The notes beneath the pieces are model-generated. The model saw nothing but the letters and a program-made list of their open reading frames with translations. It was not told where the DNA came from and did not search any database. The translations under genes were made by a program, and so were the position numbers. A stretch of DNA of 64,000 bases from Budorcas taxicolor (taxonomy: Eukaryota > Chordata > Mammalia > Artiodactyla > Bovidae), in assembly GCF_023091745.1 (NCBI RefSeq), contig NC_068910.1:91702170-91766169 (forward strand), in the 5' to 3' direction. Shown one piece after another: positions 1 to 11,085 of the stretch; positions within the stretch are counted from its first letter, which is position 1, and each line of letters starts with the position of its first letter.

Positions 1-57
1 GATACCTGGCGGGCTATGGTCCATAGGTTTGCACAGAGTTGGACACGATTAACTGAG
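1..57 (+). mobile_element. Bov-tA SINE, 3' fragment cut by window edge
   Basis: The window opens inside a Bov-tA SINE. The text runs CCTGGCGGGCTATGGTCCAT and then a degraded GTTGGACACGATTAACTGAG, which is the usual 3' body of the family. The tRNA-derived head would lie before position 1. Confidence 0.8.
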
Positions 58-903
58 CACACATGTCACAGAACTCATAAGTAGCAGAGTAGAAGCAAGC
101 TGGCTCCAGATTCCAGTGTGGTGAGCTATGGTGCTGGGTGTTTAAGTAAGATCATGCTCTTGAATCAAATTTCCTCTTTAAGAATAATAGTTTTCATCTC
201 TGGCTGCAAACTAAAACACTATATTTAAGGCCTTTAACCAGTACAGATGTCATATTTGCATCAAACATCTTCCAATCCAGTAAATAGGTATTTAGTGGAG
301 TCTGTGTTTCTATACTTTTAAGAAACTCTACAGGTAATTTTGATGAACCTTTCTGGGACCGTGCACCTTGATATAGATTCTTTGTTAGTCCAAAGCATTG
401 TGGTATTTAATGGACATGTTATATTCCAAACTAATTTACCGTATTGCATTTAACTTCATTAGTCCACATAAGGGCAAATTAAAGCTCAGTGAACTGACAA
501 AAATATTTCTAATATTTCTATTGGGAAGAATAACATGTCTGTTTTTTAAAAAATAATGGAATGTTCTTACTATGCATCTTTGTGTCAGATAAAAATTATC
601 TTCCTGTCTAAAAAGTAACATGGAACCAAAGTCAAGTAAACATGATGCAAGCAAGGAATCATATTTTACCTTAAGATTTGTAATGGGTAGCTAAAAGAGA
701 AAGCCAACAAATTCCTTCTCTGAAAAAAAAAAAAAAGTTGATAGACAAATTTGCATAACTTGGCCTATATTAAGTAACTTAAAAATTTTACTCTGGGACC
801 AATAGTGACTCAAAATTGGAAAAAGGAATGAACACTTTTTAAAAGAGATAGTTATGAAGATTGGCAAGGATGAATTTTCAAATTCAACATTGAACTCTTA
901 GTT
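58..903. other. AT-rich intergenic sequence, nothing recognised
   Basis: No repeat or gene is recognised here. There is an A14 run at 723-736. A 72-codon minus-strand frame at 436-654 has no recognisable motif and is probably chance. Confidence 0.5.
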
Positions 904-1266
904 TCCTGTGGTGTTGGAGAAGACTCTTGAGAGTCCCTTGGACTGCAAGGAGGTCAAACCAGTCAACCCTAAAGGTAATCAGTCCTGAATAGTTATTGAA
1001 TGGACTGATGCTGAAGCTGAAACTCCAATAATTTGGCCACCTGATGCGAAAAACTGACTCATTGGAAAAGACCCTGATGCTGGGAAAGATCGAAGGTGGG
1101 AAGAGAAGGGGACGGCAGAGGATGAGATGGTTGGATGGCATCACCGGCTGGATGGACATGAGCTTGAGTAAGCTCCGGGAGTTGATGATGGACAGGAAAG
1201 CCTGGCGTGCTGTAGTCCATGGGGTCGCAGAGTCGGACACTACTGAGTGACTGAACTGAACTGAAC
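904..1266 (+). mobile_element. BovB LINE, 5'-truncated 3' end
   Basis: BovB is the RTE-clade LINE of ruminants. This copy starts near the GTGGTGTTGGAGAAGACTCT segment of ORF2 and runs through the arginine-rich end (frame RRRGRQRMRWLDGITG at about 1100-1150) to the tail GACTGAACTGAACTGAACT. It keeps only the C-terminal part of ORF2, with no reverse-transcriptase core, so it cannot move itself. I could not define its TSD. Confidence 0.93.
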
Positions 1267-1473
1267 TACTTTTTAATCATATTTGTTAATATTAAAAACT
1301 CATCGCACACTTAAAAGTTTATTGGTTAAGAAAAGAGTTATATTTGTTGATTAAGTTTTTTTGTTTTTTGTTTTTTGTTTTCCTCTGAAAGCTGGCAGTT
1401 TCCAAAGGCAGATCAGTGCCATCTAGTGGCCACATTAGTTAAAAGCGTATCCTTTCTGATCAAGTTCAGTGCG

Positions 1474-1700
1474 CCTGTGGGTGCCTGTTAAGTTGCTTCA
1501 GTACTGTCCGCCTCTTGTGAAACCATGGACTGTAGCCCACCAGGCTCCTCTGTCCCTGGGATTCTCCAGGGAATAATACTGGAGTGGGTTGCCATGCCCT
1601 CCTCCAGGGGATCTTGCCAACCCAGGGATCGTACCTGTATTTTTACCTGTCCTGCGTTGGCATGTGGGTTCTTTACCACTAGTACCACCTGGGAAGCCCC
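1474..1700 (-). mobile_element. Bov-tA SINE
   Basis: This is a full-length tRNA-Glu-derived SINE in reverse. It runs from the 3' end (TAAGTTGCTTCAGTACTGTCC) to the reverse complement of the head, CACCTGGGAAGCCCC, at 1686-1700. The B-box region is degraded (GGGATCGTACC). Confidence 0.9.
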
Positions 1701-3456
1701 ATAGGGTGACAAATCCATATCATACATTCATATGTGAGTATAAATTTTAAAATGTATATTTAATTCCTAAAGCTATTTGTTCAACGTATAACAATGAGGC
1801 AAACATACAACAATTACACTAAAATAACAATTTAATATTTAACAAATTAATAAGAAATGAGAAATTTATGTATCTAAAGTCATAGTGTTTGAAATATACA
1901 AGAAAGCAGTTTAATGGATACACAAGACCTTATACTAGAATATAATAAAATAGTTTTAAAAAATAGTAGACTGAGGATGTTTCTAGTGTCAAGATTGTGC
2001 TTATGGATATTATAAATAGGATGGCTAACAATTCACAATGAAAAAAACTATTTGTTTCTCTGTTTCCTTATAGGAGAGACTAGGAAACATTTTTATACAA
2101 TTTTGGAACATGGTGTTTAAGCTAGAGGAGAGGTTCCTGAGTAAAATACTTAATAACCTATTAGATTTAATATGTCTAATAAAATACTTACTAGATTTAT
2201 GACAAGTTATATAATTCCTCTCACTATGGATCCTGAATAATAAGATAAAAAAGTATTCCCCTCCAAATGTTCATGAACTGTCTTATCTTGAGGAAAAAGA
2301 AATGGACAAGACGCATTGTTTTCTTTCAGAATTCAATTGTATTAAAAAGCAAGTATCCGCCCTCATAATTCATCTTTTTGGTTTTGAGATAATATGCCTG
2401 TTTGACCCAGCTGAAGTTCTGCCTTTTGTTAGTTCTTTTCCTGAGACTCCAATTAACTTTACAGAATTTCTCTTCAGGGGAAAAAAGTCTAGGCGAAAGG
2501 ATTAATTTAGCTAACAATGCTATAATATAAAAAAATCTGTGGAAGCTTTTTCTGACCTATTCCAGGGACTCTGCCAACTTGAAGGCAGGGATGATAAAAG
2601 AGCTCTTCATAGCCCGGGAGATAAGGGAAAAACCCATCGCATCAGACCCAATTGCTCTTAGAGGAATTCAAAAGAATCCGAAATAGTCTTAATGTCTAAA
2701 AATGCCACATTTTCTATCTAGACACTAGGATCCAAATGGTACAGAAGTTTGACTTATCAGTGATGTAATTTTCTCATCCTGATGAGGATGGCTTTTATGT
2801 GTTCCAAATGAGCTGTCAGAACAGGCGTGAGCCATTCTTTTGCTCAGCCACTCGGAGGAAACAGTATGGTTACGTGAAAAACAGAGCTAAGAATAATGCC
2901 AGCCATGCAGCTTCTCTTGCCCCCGATTTCAGCCATGATGGCTTTTCTTGGGCAGTCTCTGAAACACAGAAACTGGGGACTTCTTTCCTTTTCCGAATAT
3001 GACTTAAAGTATGCTCTGTTCAGGTAGGCACTTTGTTCCTTTCTTGCCTTGTATTCAACATGACCATGAAATAAAAAGAAAGAAATTTTGGGAACTGTGG
3101 TAATGCTGTCTCTTAAAATTATCTTTAATTTTCTCACTGAGAATACCAATGATTTTATAACTTTTAAGAAACCATTTTCGCACGGACTATTGTTGGATTA
3201 CACATCATGACTCAAATACAAATGAGAATTACATGGTTATGGTTCCTCCAGAAATTTTACTTGGAAGGCCATATAATTAAAGTGCACATAATTCAGTCAT
3301 GACTGCTAACTCTTTGCAAAGAAATCAGTGTCACTAAGTCCTTGGCCTATATGTAAAGAAACATATGTACATAAGTCATACATGTGTGTGCACATTTACA
3401 CACATATAAGCACACACATATGGGTACAGACACTTATTTGCCTTTATATTCCTCTT
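1701..3456. other. Non-repetitive intergenic sequence
   Basis: No repeat family is recognised. Two short frames occur: 2302-2505 (+) and 2799-3002 (+, 67 codons). The second lies in locally GC-richer sequence and is followed at about 3024 by CAGGTAGGC, which resembles a splice donor. I do not recognise either product and make no gene call. Confidence 0.45.
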
Positions 3457-3468
3457 ATCATTCTGATT

Positions 3469-4146
3469 ATCCTGATCATTGGAAAAGACCCTGATTCTTG
3501 GAAAGACTGAGAGCAGGAGGAGAAAGGAATGACAGAGGATGAGATAGTTGGATGGCATCACCAATTCAATGGACGTGAGTTTGGGAGACGGTGAAGGAGA
3601 GGACAACAACTAAGGTCTGTCTAGTCAAGGCTATGGTTTTTCCTGTGGTCATGTATGGATGTGAGAGTTGGACTGTGAAGAAGGCTGAGCGCCAAAGAAT
3701 TGATGCTTTTGAACTGTGGTGTTGGAGAAGACTCTTGAGAGTCCCTTGGACTGCAAGGAGATCCAACCAGTCCATTCTGGAGATCAGCCCTGGGTGTTCT
3801 TTGGAAGGAGTGATGCTAAAGCTGAAACTCCAGTACTTTGGCCACATCATGCGAACAGTTGACTCATTGGGAAAGACTCTGATGCTGGAAGGGATTGGAG
3901 GCAGTAGGAAAAGGGGACGGCAGAGGATGAGATGGTTGGATGGCATCACCGACTTGATGAACATGAGTTTGAGTGAACTCCGGGAGTTGGTGATGGACAG
4001 CGAGGCCTGGCCTGCTGCAATTCATGGAGTCGCAAAGACTCGAACACGACTGAGTGACTGAACTGAACTGAAGGACAACCTGGTATGCTGTAGTACATGG
4101 GGTCACAAAAGAGTTGGATATGACTAAGCAACTGAACAAAAACAAA
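3469..4146 (+). mobile_element. BovB LINE (outer), interrupted by a second BovB
   Basis: The outer BovB 3' end occupies 3469-3607 and resumes at 4080-4146. It is flanked by a perfect 12-bp TSD, ATCATTCTGATT, at 3457-3468 and 4147-4158. The left part reads from the 'CTGATCATTGGAAAAGACC' segment to 'GGAGACGGTGAAGGAGAGG'. The right part resumes at 'CTGGTATGCTGTAGTACATG' and ends in ACTGAACAAAAACAAA. Only the last 200 bp or so of the element was ever inserted. Confidence 0.93.
3608..4071 (+). mobile_element. BovB LINE (inner), nested in the BovB at 3469-4146
   Basis: This second BovB fragment is inserted in the same orientation. It is bounded by an 8-bp duplication of host BovB sequence, AGGACAAC, at 3600-3607 and 4072-4079. 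It keeps an open frame of 156 codons (3591-4061) covering the C-terminal ORF2 region, with motifs such as VVMYGCESWTVKKAE and WCWRRLLRVPW. It lacks endonuclease and reverse-transcriptase core domains. The frame is a remnant, not a host gene. Confidence 0.94.
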
Positions 4147-4158
4147 ATCATTCTGATT

Positions 4159-5659
4159 TACAAGTTGAAAGCTGCAATCACAAGTTCTACTATAAAATGA
4201 TAATCATTTTAATCATGATCATTTGCCAAGAAGTAATTTTCATCTTAGGAACCATAAGCCAAATTCTAAAGAATTAGAAAATAATAAAAAATGAAAAATA
4301 GAGCTTATGTTCACTTTCAGTGTGGTGAATTATCAAAGTATAAGGAAGGAGGAATTCTAAGTCATTGATAATTATGTATTCTGTAATAATTTTTAACATA
4401 TTCTCTATGTTTCAATGATGGTTAGACAAATGGTTTTGGTTTTACCATTTGCTTATTATCACATTTCAGAAATATGTTCATTTGGTTTAAAAATTAATGA
4501 TTCTTCCCTCATGCCACTCATGTACATTACTGTACTCAGATTTTGTTTCCTTTCTTCTAATATCAGCTTTTTATTTTTTTTGACATCAGCTATTTATTTT
4601 TGACTAATTGATCTTTTCTTCTTTAGCTTCTACCTATTAAGATTCAGACATTACAAAGCCACTGTTTTGTTTCATTTTTGTATAGATGGCAGTGTACAAG
4701 AGCAGTGATTTCCATTTGGGATTATGCAATTTTTATATAATTTTGATTCTTAACCACAGTTTATTAATACATAATTTTATTATTGAAAAGGCATTGGTAT
4801 CAGGAACTTACATATAATATTTTCATGCTAATAATGTGTCAGAAACTTAAGTTTAACATCTTTAAAAGTCATGCACACTTCCTGAATGTATATTATTTTC
4901 TAAGGAATTGGCTGAGGATACACTGTGGTATCTGAGAGAACTATGAAAACCATGAGAGTCAGCCTTCTTAGAAACACTCTCTCTTAGGGGCTATCTTCTG
5001 TCCTCATTCCTAGGGGCCACTTCCATTCTGGCTGAGTTCTGATATAATAGCTTCAGTCATTCTTCACTCTAACTATATTCTCAGTGTTTCAGTTCTGCCC
5101 CTCAATTTTCAAACATACTTGAATTTGGATTGCCTCAGAATTTCCTGTCCTTAGAATCCTTTACATCTCTATTGGCTCCTTCTGTGCTTCACTTCTTCTC
5201 CTCTCCTGATTCAAGTCCAAGGTCCATCTACAACCCCAACTTCCCTTCTCCCAGATTTCTTGATATCCCTACCCACTTGGGTGGCAAAGCCGTAACTGGA
5301 CATCAGTCCCGCTCTTGGCCTTCACACCTGCGCACGCACACTGCATTCATGGTCAACAGCCTTAACTTAGCCCTGAACGAGGACAAGAGGATGAAATTCT
5401 GTATCAGTTCCTACTCCTGCTTCTCATGGTTAAACATTTGCCTGCTCTCTGCTGTTCAGTGTGAAGTTTTGGTTCCTTCAACTCTTTGCTCAGTCATCAG
5501 AGGAACTTTATAAACAGATGGAAGCCATCACAGGAAAGTGCCCCGACTTACTTCACTGAGTCTATCAACTTGTGTCTTTACTTCTACTTAAATTATACTT
5601 CCCATTGGGGTTGAAATACACTGTCCCACTGGGCTAAGGGGAAGACAGCAGTCTCCTTT
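4159..5659. other. Intergenic sequence, nothing recognised
   Basis: The sequence is AT-rich to about 4900 and more balanced at 4950-5640. The longest frame, 5130-5513 (+, 127 codons), shows no domain, signal peptide or repeat that I recognise. Confidence 0.45.
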
Positions 5660-5756
5660 ATTACTTTTTTTTAAATTTTTAAATTTTATTTTTACTTTAT
5701 TTTACTTTACAATACTGTATTGGTTTTGCCATACATGGACATGAATCCTCCACACT
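5660..5756 (-). mobile_element. L1 3' UTR fragment
   Basis: A T-rich start followed by TTTACAATACTGTATTGG and TTTTGCCATACATGGACATG is the reverse complement of the ruminant L1 3' end. The same sequence ends the L1 at 11846-12395 (GTATGGCAAAACCAATACAA). Only the last 100 bp or so is present. Confidence 0.8.
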
Positions 5757-6015
5757 AGACACCCTATTCTCTGATTTCACTCTTCTACTTCACTATGAAA
5801 TTTCCTAAAAGAAGTGCTTTCTCCAGTTCACCTCTGAATTGCCTCCCAACTACTCCTGGTCTTAACATTCAATACATCACTATAGGTCCTCATGAAAATC
5901 TCCAAGAGTTCCCTGTTGAAAGACTCTTATCTTACTTGTTCTCTTGGAAGACTTAACAATGTTGCATTTGCCCCACTTACTCATCTCCTCTCTTTTCTTG
6001 GCTGTCTTGGACTCT

Positions 6016-6734
6016 CAGTTCAGTTCAGTTCATTTCAGTTCAGTCACTCAGTCATGTCCGACTCTGCGACCCCATGAATCGCAGCATGCCAGGCCTCCCT
6101 GTCCATCACCATTTCCTGGAGTTCACTCAGACTCATGTCCATCGAGTCAGTGATGCCATCCAGCCATCTCATCCTCTGTCGTCCCCTTCTTCTCCTGCCC
6201 CCAATCCCTCCCAGCATCAGAGTCTTTTCCAATGAATCAACTCTTCGCATGAGGTGGCCAAAGTACTGGAGCTTCAGCTTCAGCATCATTCCTTCCAAAG
6301 AAATCCTAGGGCTGATCTCCTTCGGAATGGACTGGTTGGATCTCCTTGCAGCCCAAGGGACTCTCAAGAGTCTTCTCCAACACCACAGTTCAAAAGCATC
6401 AATTCTACGGTTCTTAGCCTTCTTCATAGTCCAACTCTCACATCCATACATGACCACAGGAAAAACCATAGCCTTGACTAGACGGACCTTTGTTGGCAAA
6501 GTAATGTCTCTGCTTTTCAATATGCTATCTAGGTCGGTCATAACTTTTCTTCCAAGGAGTAAGCATCTTTTAATTTCATGGCTGCAATCACCATCTGCAG
6601 TGATTTTGGAGCCCCCAAAAATAAAGTCTGACACTGCTTCCACTGTTTCCCCATCTATTTCCCATGAAGTGATGGGACCAGATGCCATGATCTTCGTTTT
6701 CTGAATGTTGAGCTTTAAGCCAACTTTTTCACTC
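6016..6734 (-). mobile_element. BovB LINE, 5'-truncated, reverse
   Basis: A minus-strand BovB 3' part of about 0.7 kb. The reverse-complemented tail (CAGTT repeats) is at 6016-6045. The 5' break is at about 6734, in the segment encoding KLNIQKTKIMASGPITSW. A minus-strand frame (6044-6808, 254 codons) spans most of it and runs past the 5' break into unrelated DNA. The YADD core is absent. No TSD was identified. Confidence 0.94.
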
Positions 6735-7699
6735 CCTACCAAATGGCTAGCACTCATCAGGGGCACAACAAAGCATACATAATGGTCACTGATACATATG
6801 CAGTGCATAACTTAATAATTAATATATGAATGAGAGATCCTGGGTCAGAGTCACCATGGCTTGGGCACAGTTTCCAGGTTTCCCAATGGCCACTTCACTC
6901 AAGAAACAGCTGAAGTCCTGAATTCCTTCTAAGGCAGTTCATTTCATATTAAATTCCTGGGAAGAGGCTAAAACCACATTAGTCTCTTAAGCACTCTATA
7001 TTTAGGATATCCTAGAAACAGAGGGAAGCCCTTGCGTTTATGTTATGTAGCTTTCAAAGCTGTTGCACTTGGTCAGAAATAGGAAACTGAAATGGTGAGA
7101 CATCTCTATGAAGGCTCAATCACACTATTTTGCAAAGCTTAAAATTTGGCTGTCATTATCCATAAATTACAGCTATATGTTATAATTATTTAATCTACAT
7201 TTCTTGTTAAACATCTAAATTATGTCACTTCACCAATTTACAGGAATTATGTGATTAGATATAATTATCCTAAATAGCTGAACACAATTAAACGATCTTA
7301 CATGCAAAAAGTGTTATATATAATATGTTAATTTTTCTATGTTAATTTTTCTTCTCTTGTCTCACTGTCCTTGGTTTCTATCAAAATGAGATAAAGGCTG
7401 GTTCACTTTGAATGAGGTAAGGGAATTTCCAGCTTTAGGTGACTTCCTACTCAGGGGTCACACACAGCATTTCTGTCCTTCTAGTAAGCACATTTTCAGA
7501 CAACTTGTACAGTTAGAGTTCATGAATCTTATAACCAGTAGTATCAACTGTGATGATGCTGTGGTTTTATTTACTGCTTGAAGGTTCTATGCAAGACTTA
7601 AGAGTTGGAGGTTTATCCTTTGATTTCTCTGCTTCAGTGACTTGCCGGACTGCTGTCTATATCTATTTCCTTGTGAGGCAGCCGCGTGCATGGGTAAGC
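6735..7699. other. AT-rich intergenic sequence, nothing recognised
   Basis: I recognise no repeat family or gene here. Dense TATA-like strings at 7300-7330 are plain AT-richness. Confidence 0.45.
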
Positions 7700-8040
7700 T
7701 CAGTAAAGCAGAGACCTGGTTCAGATTCATTATGTACTAGAATGTATGACCTTGGACAGTCTTATAACCTCCTGATAACTTTGTTTCTCCATCTACAGTA
7801 TATGGACAATAGTAATGGACAATGGATGTGGATAATAACAGCACCTCTTAGTGCAGATCTGGAGGAGGGAATGGCAATCCACTCCAGTACTCTTGCCCAG
7901 AGAATCCCCATCAACAGAGGAGCCTGGCCGGCTATATCCATGGGGTTGCAAATTGTTGAACATGACAGAGCAACTAAGCATAGCACAGCACAGTGTAGAT
8001 CTGAGCACATGTTAAGTGCACATTACTATTCAAATCTCAA
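7700..8040 (+). mobile_element. MIR SINE, interrupted by Bov-tA
   Basis: The segment CAGAGACCTGGTTCAGATTC ... ATGACCTTGGACAGTCTTAT ... TTTGTTTCTCCATCTACAGT ... GGATAATAACAGCACCTCTTA follows the MIR core order: 'ctgggttcgaatcc', 'gaccttgggcaagtta', 'tttcctcatctgtaaa', 'gataataatagtacct'. A Bov-tA fragment splits it at 7862-7991. MIR predates the ruminant SINE, which agrees with the nesting. Confidence 0.65.
7862..7991 (+). mobile_element. Bov-tA SINE, head-less, inserted in MIR
   Basis: The body starts at GAGGAGGGAATGGCAATCCA and ends with AGCAACTAAGCATAGCACAGC. The tRNA-derived head is missing. It is flanked by a 12-bp TSD with one difference: AGTGCAGATCTG at 7850-7861 and AGTGTAGATCTG at 7992-8003. 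The TSD shows 5' truncation at insertion rather than later loss. Confidence 0.88.
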
Positions 8041-8050
8041 ATTAAAGACT

Positions 8051-8165
8051 GCTTCTTCAGAGACCTTCCCTGATCAACACTCTCCACGCTTGGCACACTT
8101 TGTTGTTAAGTACTATATATTTATTAGTTGAATATTGCTCTCTTTTAAGAAGCTATGCATTGCAT
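8051..8165 (+). mobile_element. L2 LINE 3' fragment (old)
   Basis: CTTCTTCAGAGACCTTCCCTGATCAAC and the downstream ACTATATATTTATTAGTTGAAT resemble the conserved L2 3' region ('aggccttccctgacc ... ttatttgttgaatgaatg'). The match is diverged and judged by eye. Confidence 0.45.
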
Positions 8166-8429
8166 GCAAGTAGATAGGATTACGCTTGTTTCATGCCTGT
8201 GCACTGCCTATCACTTAGAGAAAGCTGACTGGTGTGTAAATGATATACAATTCCTTTCTTCACTTTCTTCTTTGCCTTTCCTATCTTTTCCCACAATCTG
8301 ATGGTCAGTGTGTATTTCAGTGACCTGATAAACACATTCACACTAAGGTACTAGAGACTGACAGGATCATAAGAGAGACTTCATAGAAAATAGCTCTCTA
8401 AAAATATTTGCAAACTATTATGCAAGTGA

Positions 8430-8630
8430 TAGGTGTTATGGAGGCTCAGATGTTGAAGAATCTGCCTGTAACGCAGTATACCTGGGTTTGATTCCTGAGT
8501 CGGGAAGATTGCCTGGAGAAGGGAATGGCTAACCCACTCCAGCATTCTTGCCTGGAGAATTCTGGATGGAGGAACCTGGCAGGAGTCCATGGGGTTGGAA
8601 AGAGTTGAACACAGCTTAGCAACTAACAAT
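8430..8630 (+). mobile_element. Bov-tA SINE, full length
   Basis: The head GGCTCAGATGTTGAAGAATC and the B-box-like GGTTTGATTCC precede the body CAGCATTCTTGCCTGGAGAA and the end TTAGCAACTAACA. The B box is mutated from GGTTCGATCC. A possible degraded TSD (ACTATTATGCA / ACTATCTGCA) is near the ends. Confidence 0.9.
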
Positions 8631-9164
8631 ACTATCTGCACATTGAGAAAGTCAATTGTGTTTGCAACCTATGGAAGCAGAAACGCTGATCTTAATGATT
8701 AGCCCAAGGGCTAGTGACAGTTTTCTGGGGGCTCAGAGCTCCCACAAACCAACCTCCTAAAGCCCTGCCAGATGCGAGGCTATTATTCCTGAGCACCAGC
8801 CTTGCTCTAACTACAGGAACTTGTTCTGTTGCTGCCAACATCCACTTCACACTCTCCCTCAGGCACCCTTTGCAACTAGTCTCATCTGGCTATCCTCACT
8901 TCTCCCCCAGATCCAACTCTGATTTCAGAGTGTGGTTTCAACTACCTGTTCTGATTTGGGCTATTTCAATCCACTTCCACTATTTTTGCTCTTTTCTCAT
9001 CCAGAAAGAAATTAAATACAGGTGGGTCCTGCTTTTGAGCACTTAGATATGCCATGGAAGATCAAAACACGGGTTAATTGTTTACTTTACAAAAGGCTTG
9101 TTTTTTCAAGACAATTCACAGAATCAGGGCCTTAAATAATACCTGCTCCTGTGTGCTTTTTAAC
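8631..9164. other. Intergenic sequence, nothing recognised
   Basis: The 8714-9046 plus-strand frame (110 codons) lies in pyrimidine-rich sequence and shows no recognisable domain. Confidence 0.45.
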
Positions 9165-9175
9165 CTGATTTGACT

Positions 9176-9447
9176 GCTGCTGCTGCTAAGTCGTTTCAGT
9201 CGTGTCCGACTCTGTGCGACCCCATAGACAGCAGCCCACCAGGCTCCCCCATCCCTGGGATACTCCAGGCAAGAACACTGGTGTGGGTTGCCATTTCTTT
9301 CTCCAATGCATGAAAGTGAAAAGTGAAAGTTAGTTGCTCAGTCGTGTCCCACTAGTAGCGATCCCATAGACTGCAGCTCACCGGACTCCTCTGTCCATGG
9401 GATTTTCCAGGCAAGAGTACTGGTGTGGGGTGCCATTGCCTTCTCCA
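9176..9447 (-). mobile_element. Bov-A2 SINE (dimer), full length
   Basis: A reverse-strand Bov-A2 dimer. The (GCT)n end, the complement of the AGC tail, is at the left. The first monomer (TAAGTCGTTTCAGTCGTGTC) is followed by the linker ATGAAAGTGAAAAGTGAAAG and the second monomer, ending GCCATTGCCTTCTCCA. A perfect 11-bp TSD, CTGATTTGACT, flanks it at 9165-9175 and 9448-9458, so both ends are exact. Confidence 0.96.
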
Positions 9448-9458
9448 CTGATTTGACT

Positions 9459-10266
9459 ACTGGATGTTTAATTTATAGAACTTTTCAAGAACACACTGAT
9501 TTTGGATAACTAATGCTTTCAAACATCCTGTGAATTTATACCATGGCAGTCACAGAAGAAACAAGCATGCTTTCACAACTTATGGGGCAAACTAGTGGGA
9601 AGCACATTAAAAAATCTTGTTTTGTGTGTGCATCATCAAAATCGCCTTAAATCAATCACATAGGTTAATATAAAAACACAAGAGATCTACAAAACTTAAT
9701 TCAGGAAGACACTGTCTTTTTTTTTTTTTTTCCTTTCTTCTCTCAGCTTTAAAATACAGCAAGCTATAGAAAATCTTCAAATCCTTAGTCACATAAAAAA
9801 TCTAAATTCTGCATGTAGAAAAAATACAATATGGACAAACCCAAATATGTTCCATGTGTGAAGTCCCTTTGGCCTGCTTACACAACCAACTTCTTTTACA
9901 CTTTTTGAAAAAGTCAACTCATAGTACTCAATGAACACTAAGCTTCCAGCCTGAGTATAATTCTCAATATATTTTAATACCTAGAAGGTGCCTGGATCTG
10001 GAACCACCAAAAATCCACAGAAAAGAAAAATAATCAGAAGTGGCTTCTTTCCTTTACTGACTTTTCCTTCTCTGACCCCATAAAATTCTTACAAAGGTAA
10101 TTTAGCTAATCCTACAATAAGAACAGCCTGTTTCCTATTTGCTACATTGGTATGCCATCTGTGGGTCAGTGAGTAGACGTCTCAGAAAACTTTATTAAAC
10201 TGTTAGGTTTTGTTTAAACAACACATGACTATTTTCATTTTCCCTTACTTCTTGCAAATTTTAAAG

Positions 10267-10300
<34 letters not shown>

Positions 10301-10767
10301 GGTGGGGTGGGTCTTAAATGACTGCAGATTTCTAATTTATTTCTAATAGTATGCTATTGTAGCAAGCCACAAAAGACAAAAAACTATGTCACTTACAATT
10401 CTTAACTGTGAGTAAAACTGAAATCTTTACCAAAAATAATTGATTAAATTGATAGTTTGAAACATTTTGCACATAGCTGCTGCTAAATTTTAAAATTAGG
10501 TAAATATAGGTAAGATACAAGAGGAAATTTTTAAGACCTGATAAAAATGAATGCCAATCTTGCCAAGATTAATTTTTTGATCACATAAAAGTCTGTATTT
10601 TCCATGTTTATATGTCTATTGAAAAGAAAAAGAAATTATGAAACCTATTCTTATGCTTAATTGCTTCTCTGAATAATAACTTTTTTGTGTGTGACATGTT
10701 ACATACACATATAGTCTCATTTTATCTTTGCCACAAACCTAAGAATGGATAGGACAATTATTATATA
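9459..10767. other. AT-rich intergenic sequence with two poly-T tracts
   Basis: No repeat family or gene is recognised. Poly-T runs are at 9717-9732 (T16) and 10270-10297 (T28). Confidence 0.5.
10270..10297. repeat. Poly-T tract (T28)
   Basis: An uninterrupted run of 28 T. It is not attached to any SINE or LINE body that I recognise, so it is either a lone simple repeat or the A-tail of a very old or very short insertion. Confidence 0.95.
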
Positions 10768-10780
10768 ACTTTCATATTTG

Positions 10781-11085
10781 TCTATGGGCTTCCCTAGTAG
10801 CTCAGATGGTAGAAAATCCGCCTGCAATAAAGGAGACCCTGGTTTGATTCCTTGGTCAGGAAGATCCGCTGGAGAAGGAATAGGCTACCCACTCCTGTAT
10901 ACTTGGGCTTCCCTGGCAGCTTAGCTAAAGAATTTGCTGCAATGTGGGAGACCTGGGTTTGTTAACTGGGTTTGGAAGATCCCCTGAAGAAGGAAACAGC
11001 TACCTACTCCAGTATTCTGGCATGGAGAATTCCATGCACTATTCCATGGGGGTTGTAAAGAGCTGGACACAACTGAGCAACTTTC
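10781..11085 (+). mobile_element. Dimeric Bov-tA SINE (two tRNA heads in tandem)
   Basis: Two Bov-tA heads follow one another: GGGCTTCCCTAGTAGCTCAG at 10786 and GGGCTTCCCTGGCAGCTTAG at 10906. The first unit stops within its body at CACTCCTGTATACTT. The second is complete. The whole lies between perfect 13-bp TSDs, ACTTTCATATTTG, at 10768-10780 and 11086-11098, so the dimer inserted as one unit. Confidence 0.95.

Noticed and set aside
5130..5513. 127-codon plus-strand frame
   Set aside because: No domain, signal peptide or repeat recognised and no promoter or splice context; its length is compatible with chance in pyrimidine-rich sequence.
6044..6808. 254-codon minus-strand open frame as a gene
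   Set aside because: It is the C-terminal part of BovB ORF2 (same text as the frames near 3.6, 18.0 and 33.5 kb) and runs past the element's 5' break into unrelated DNA.
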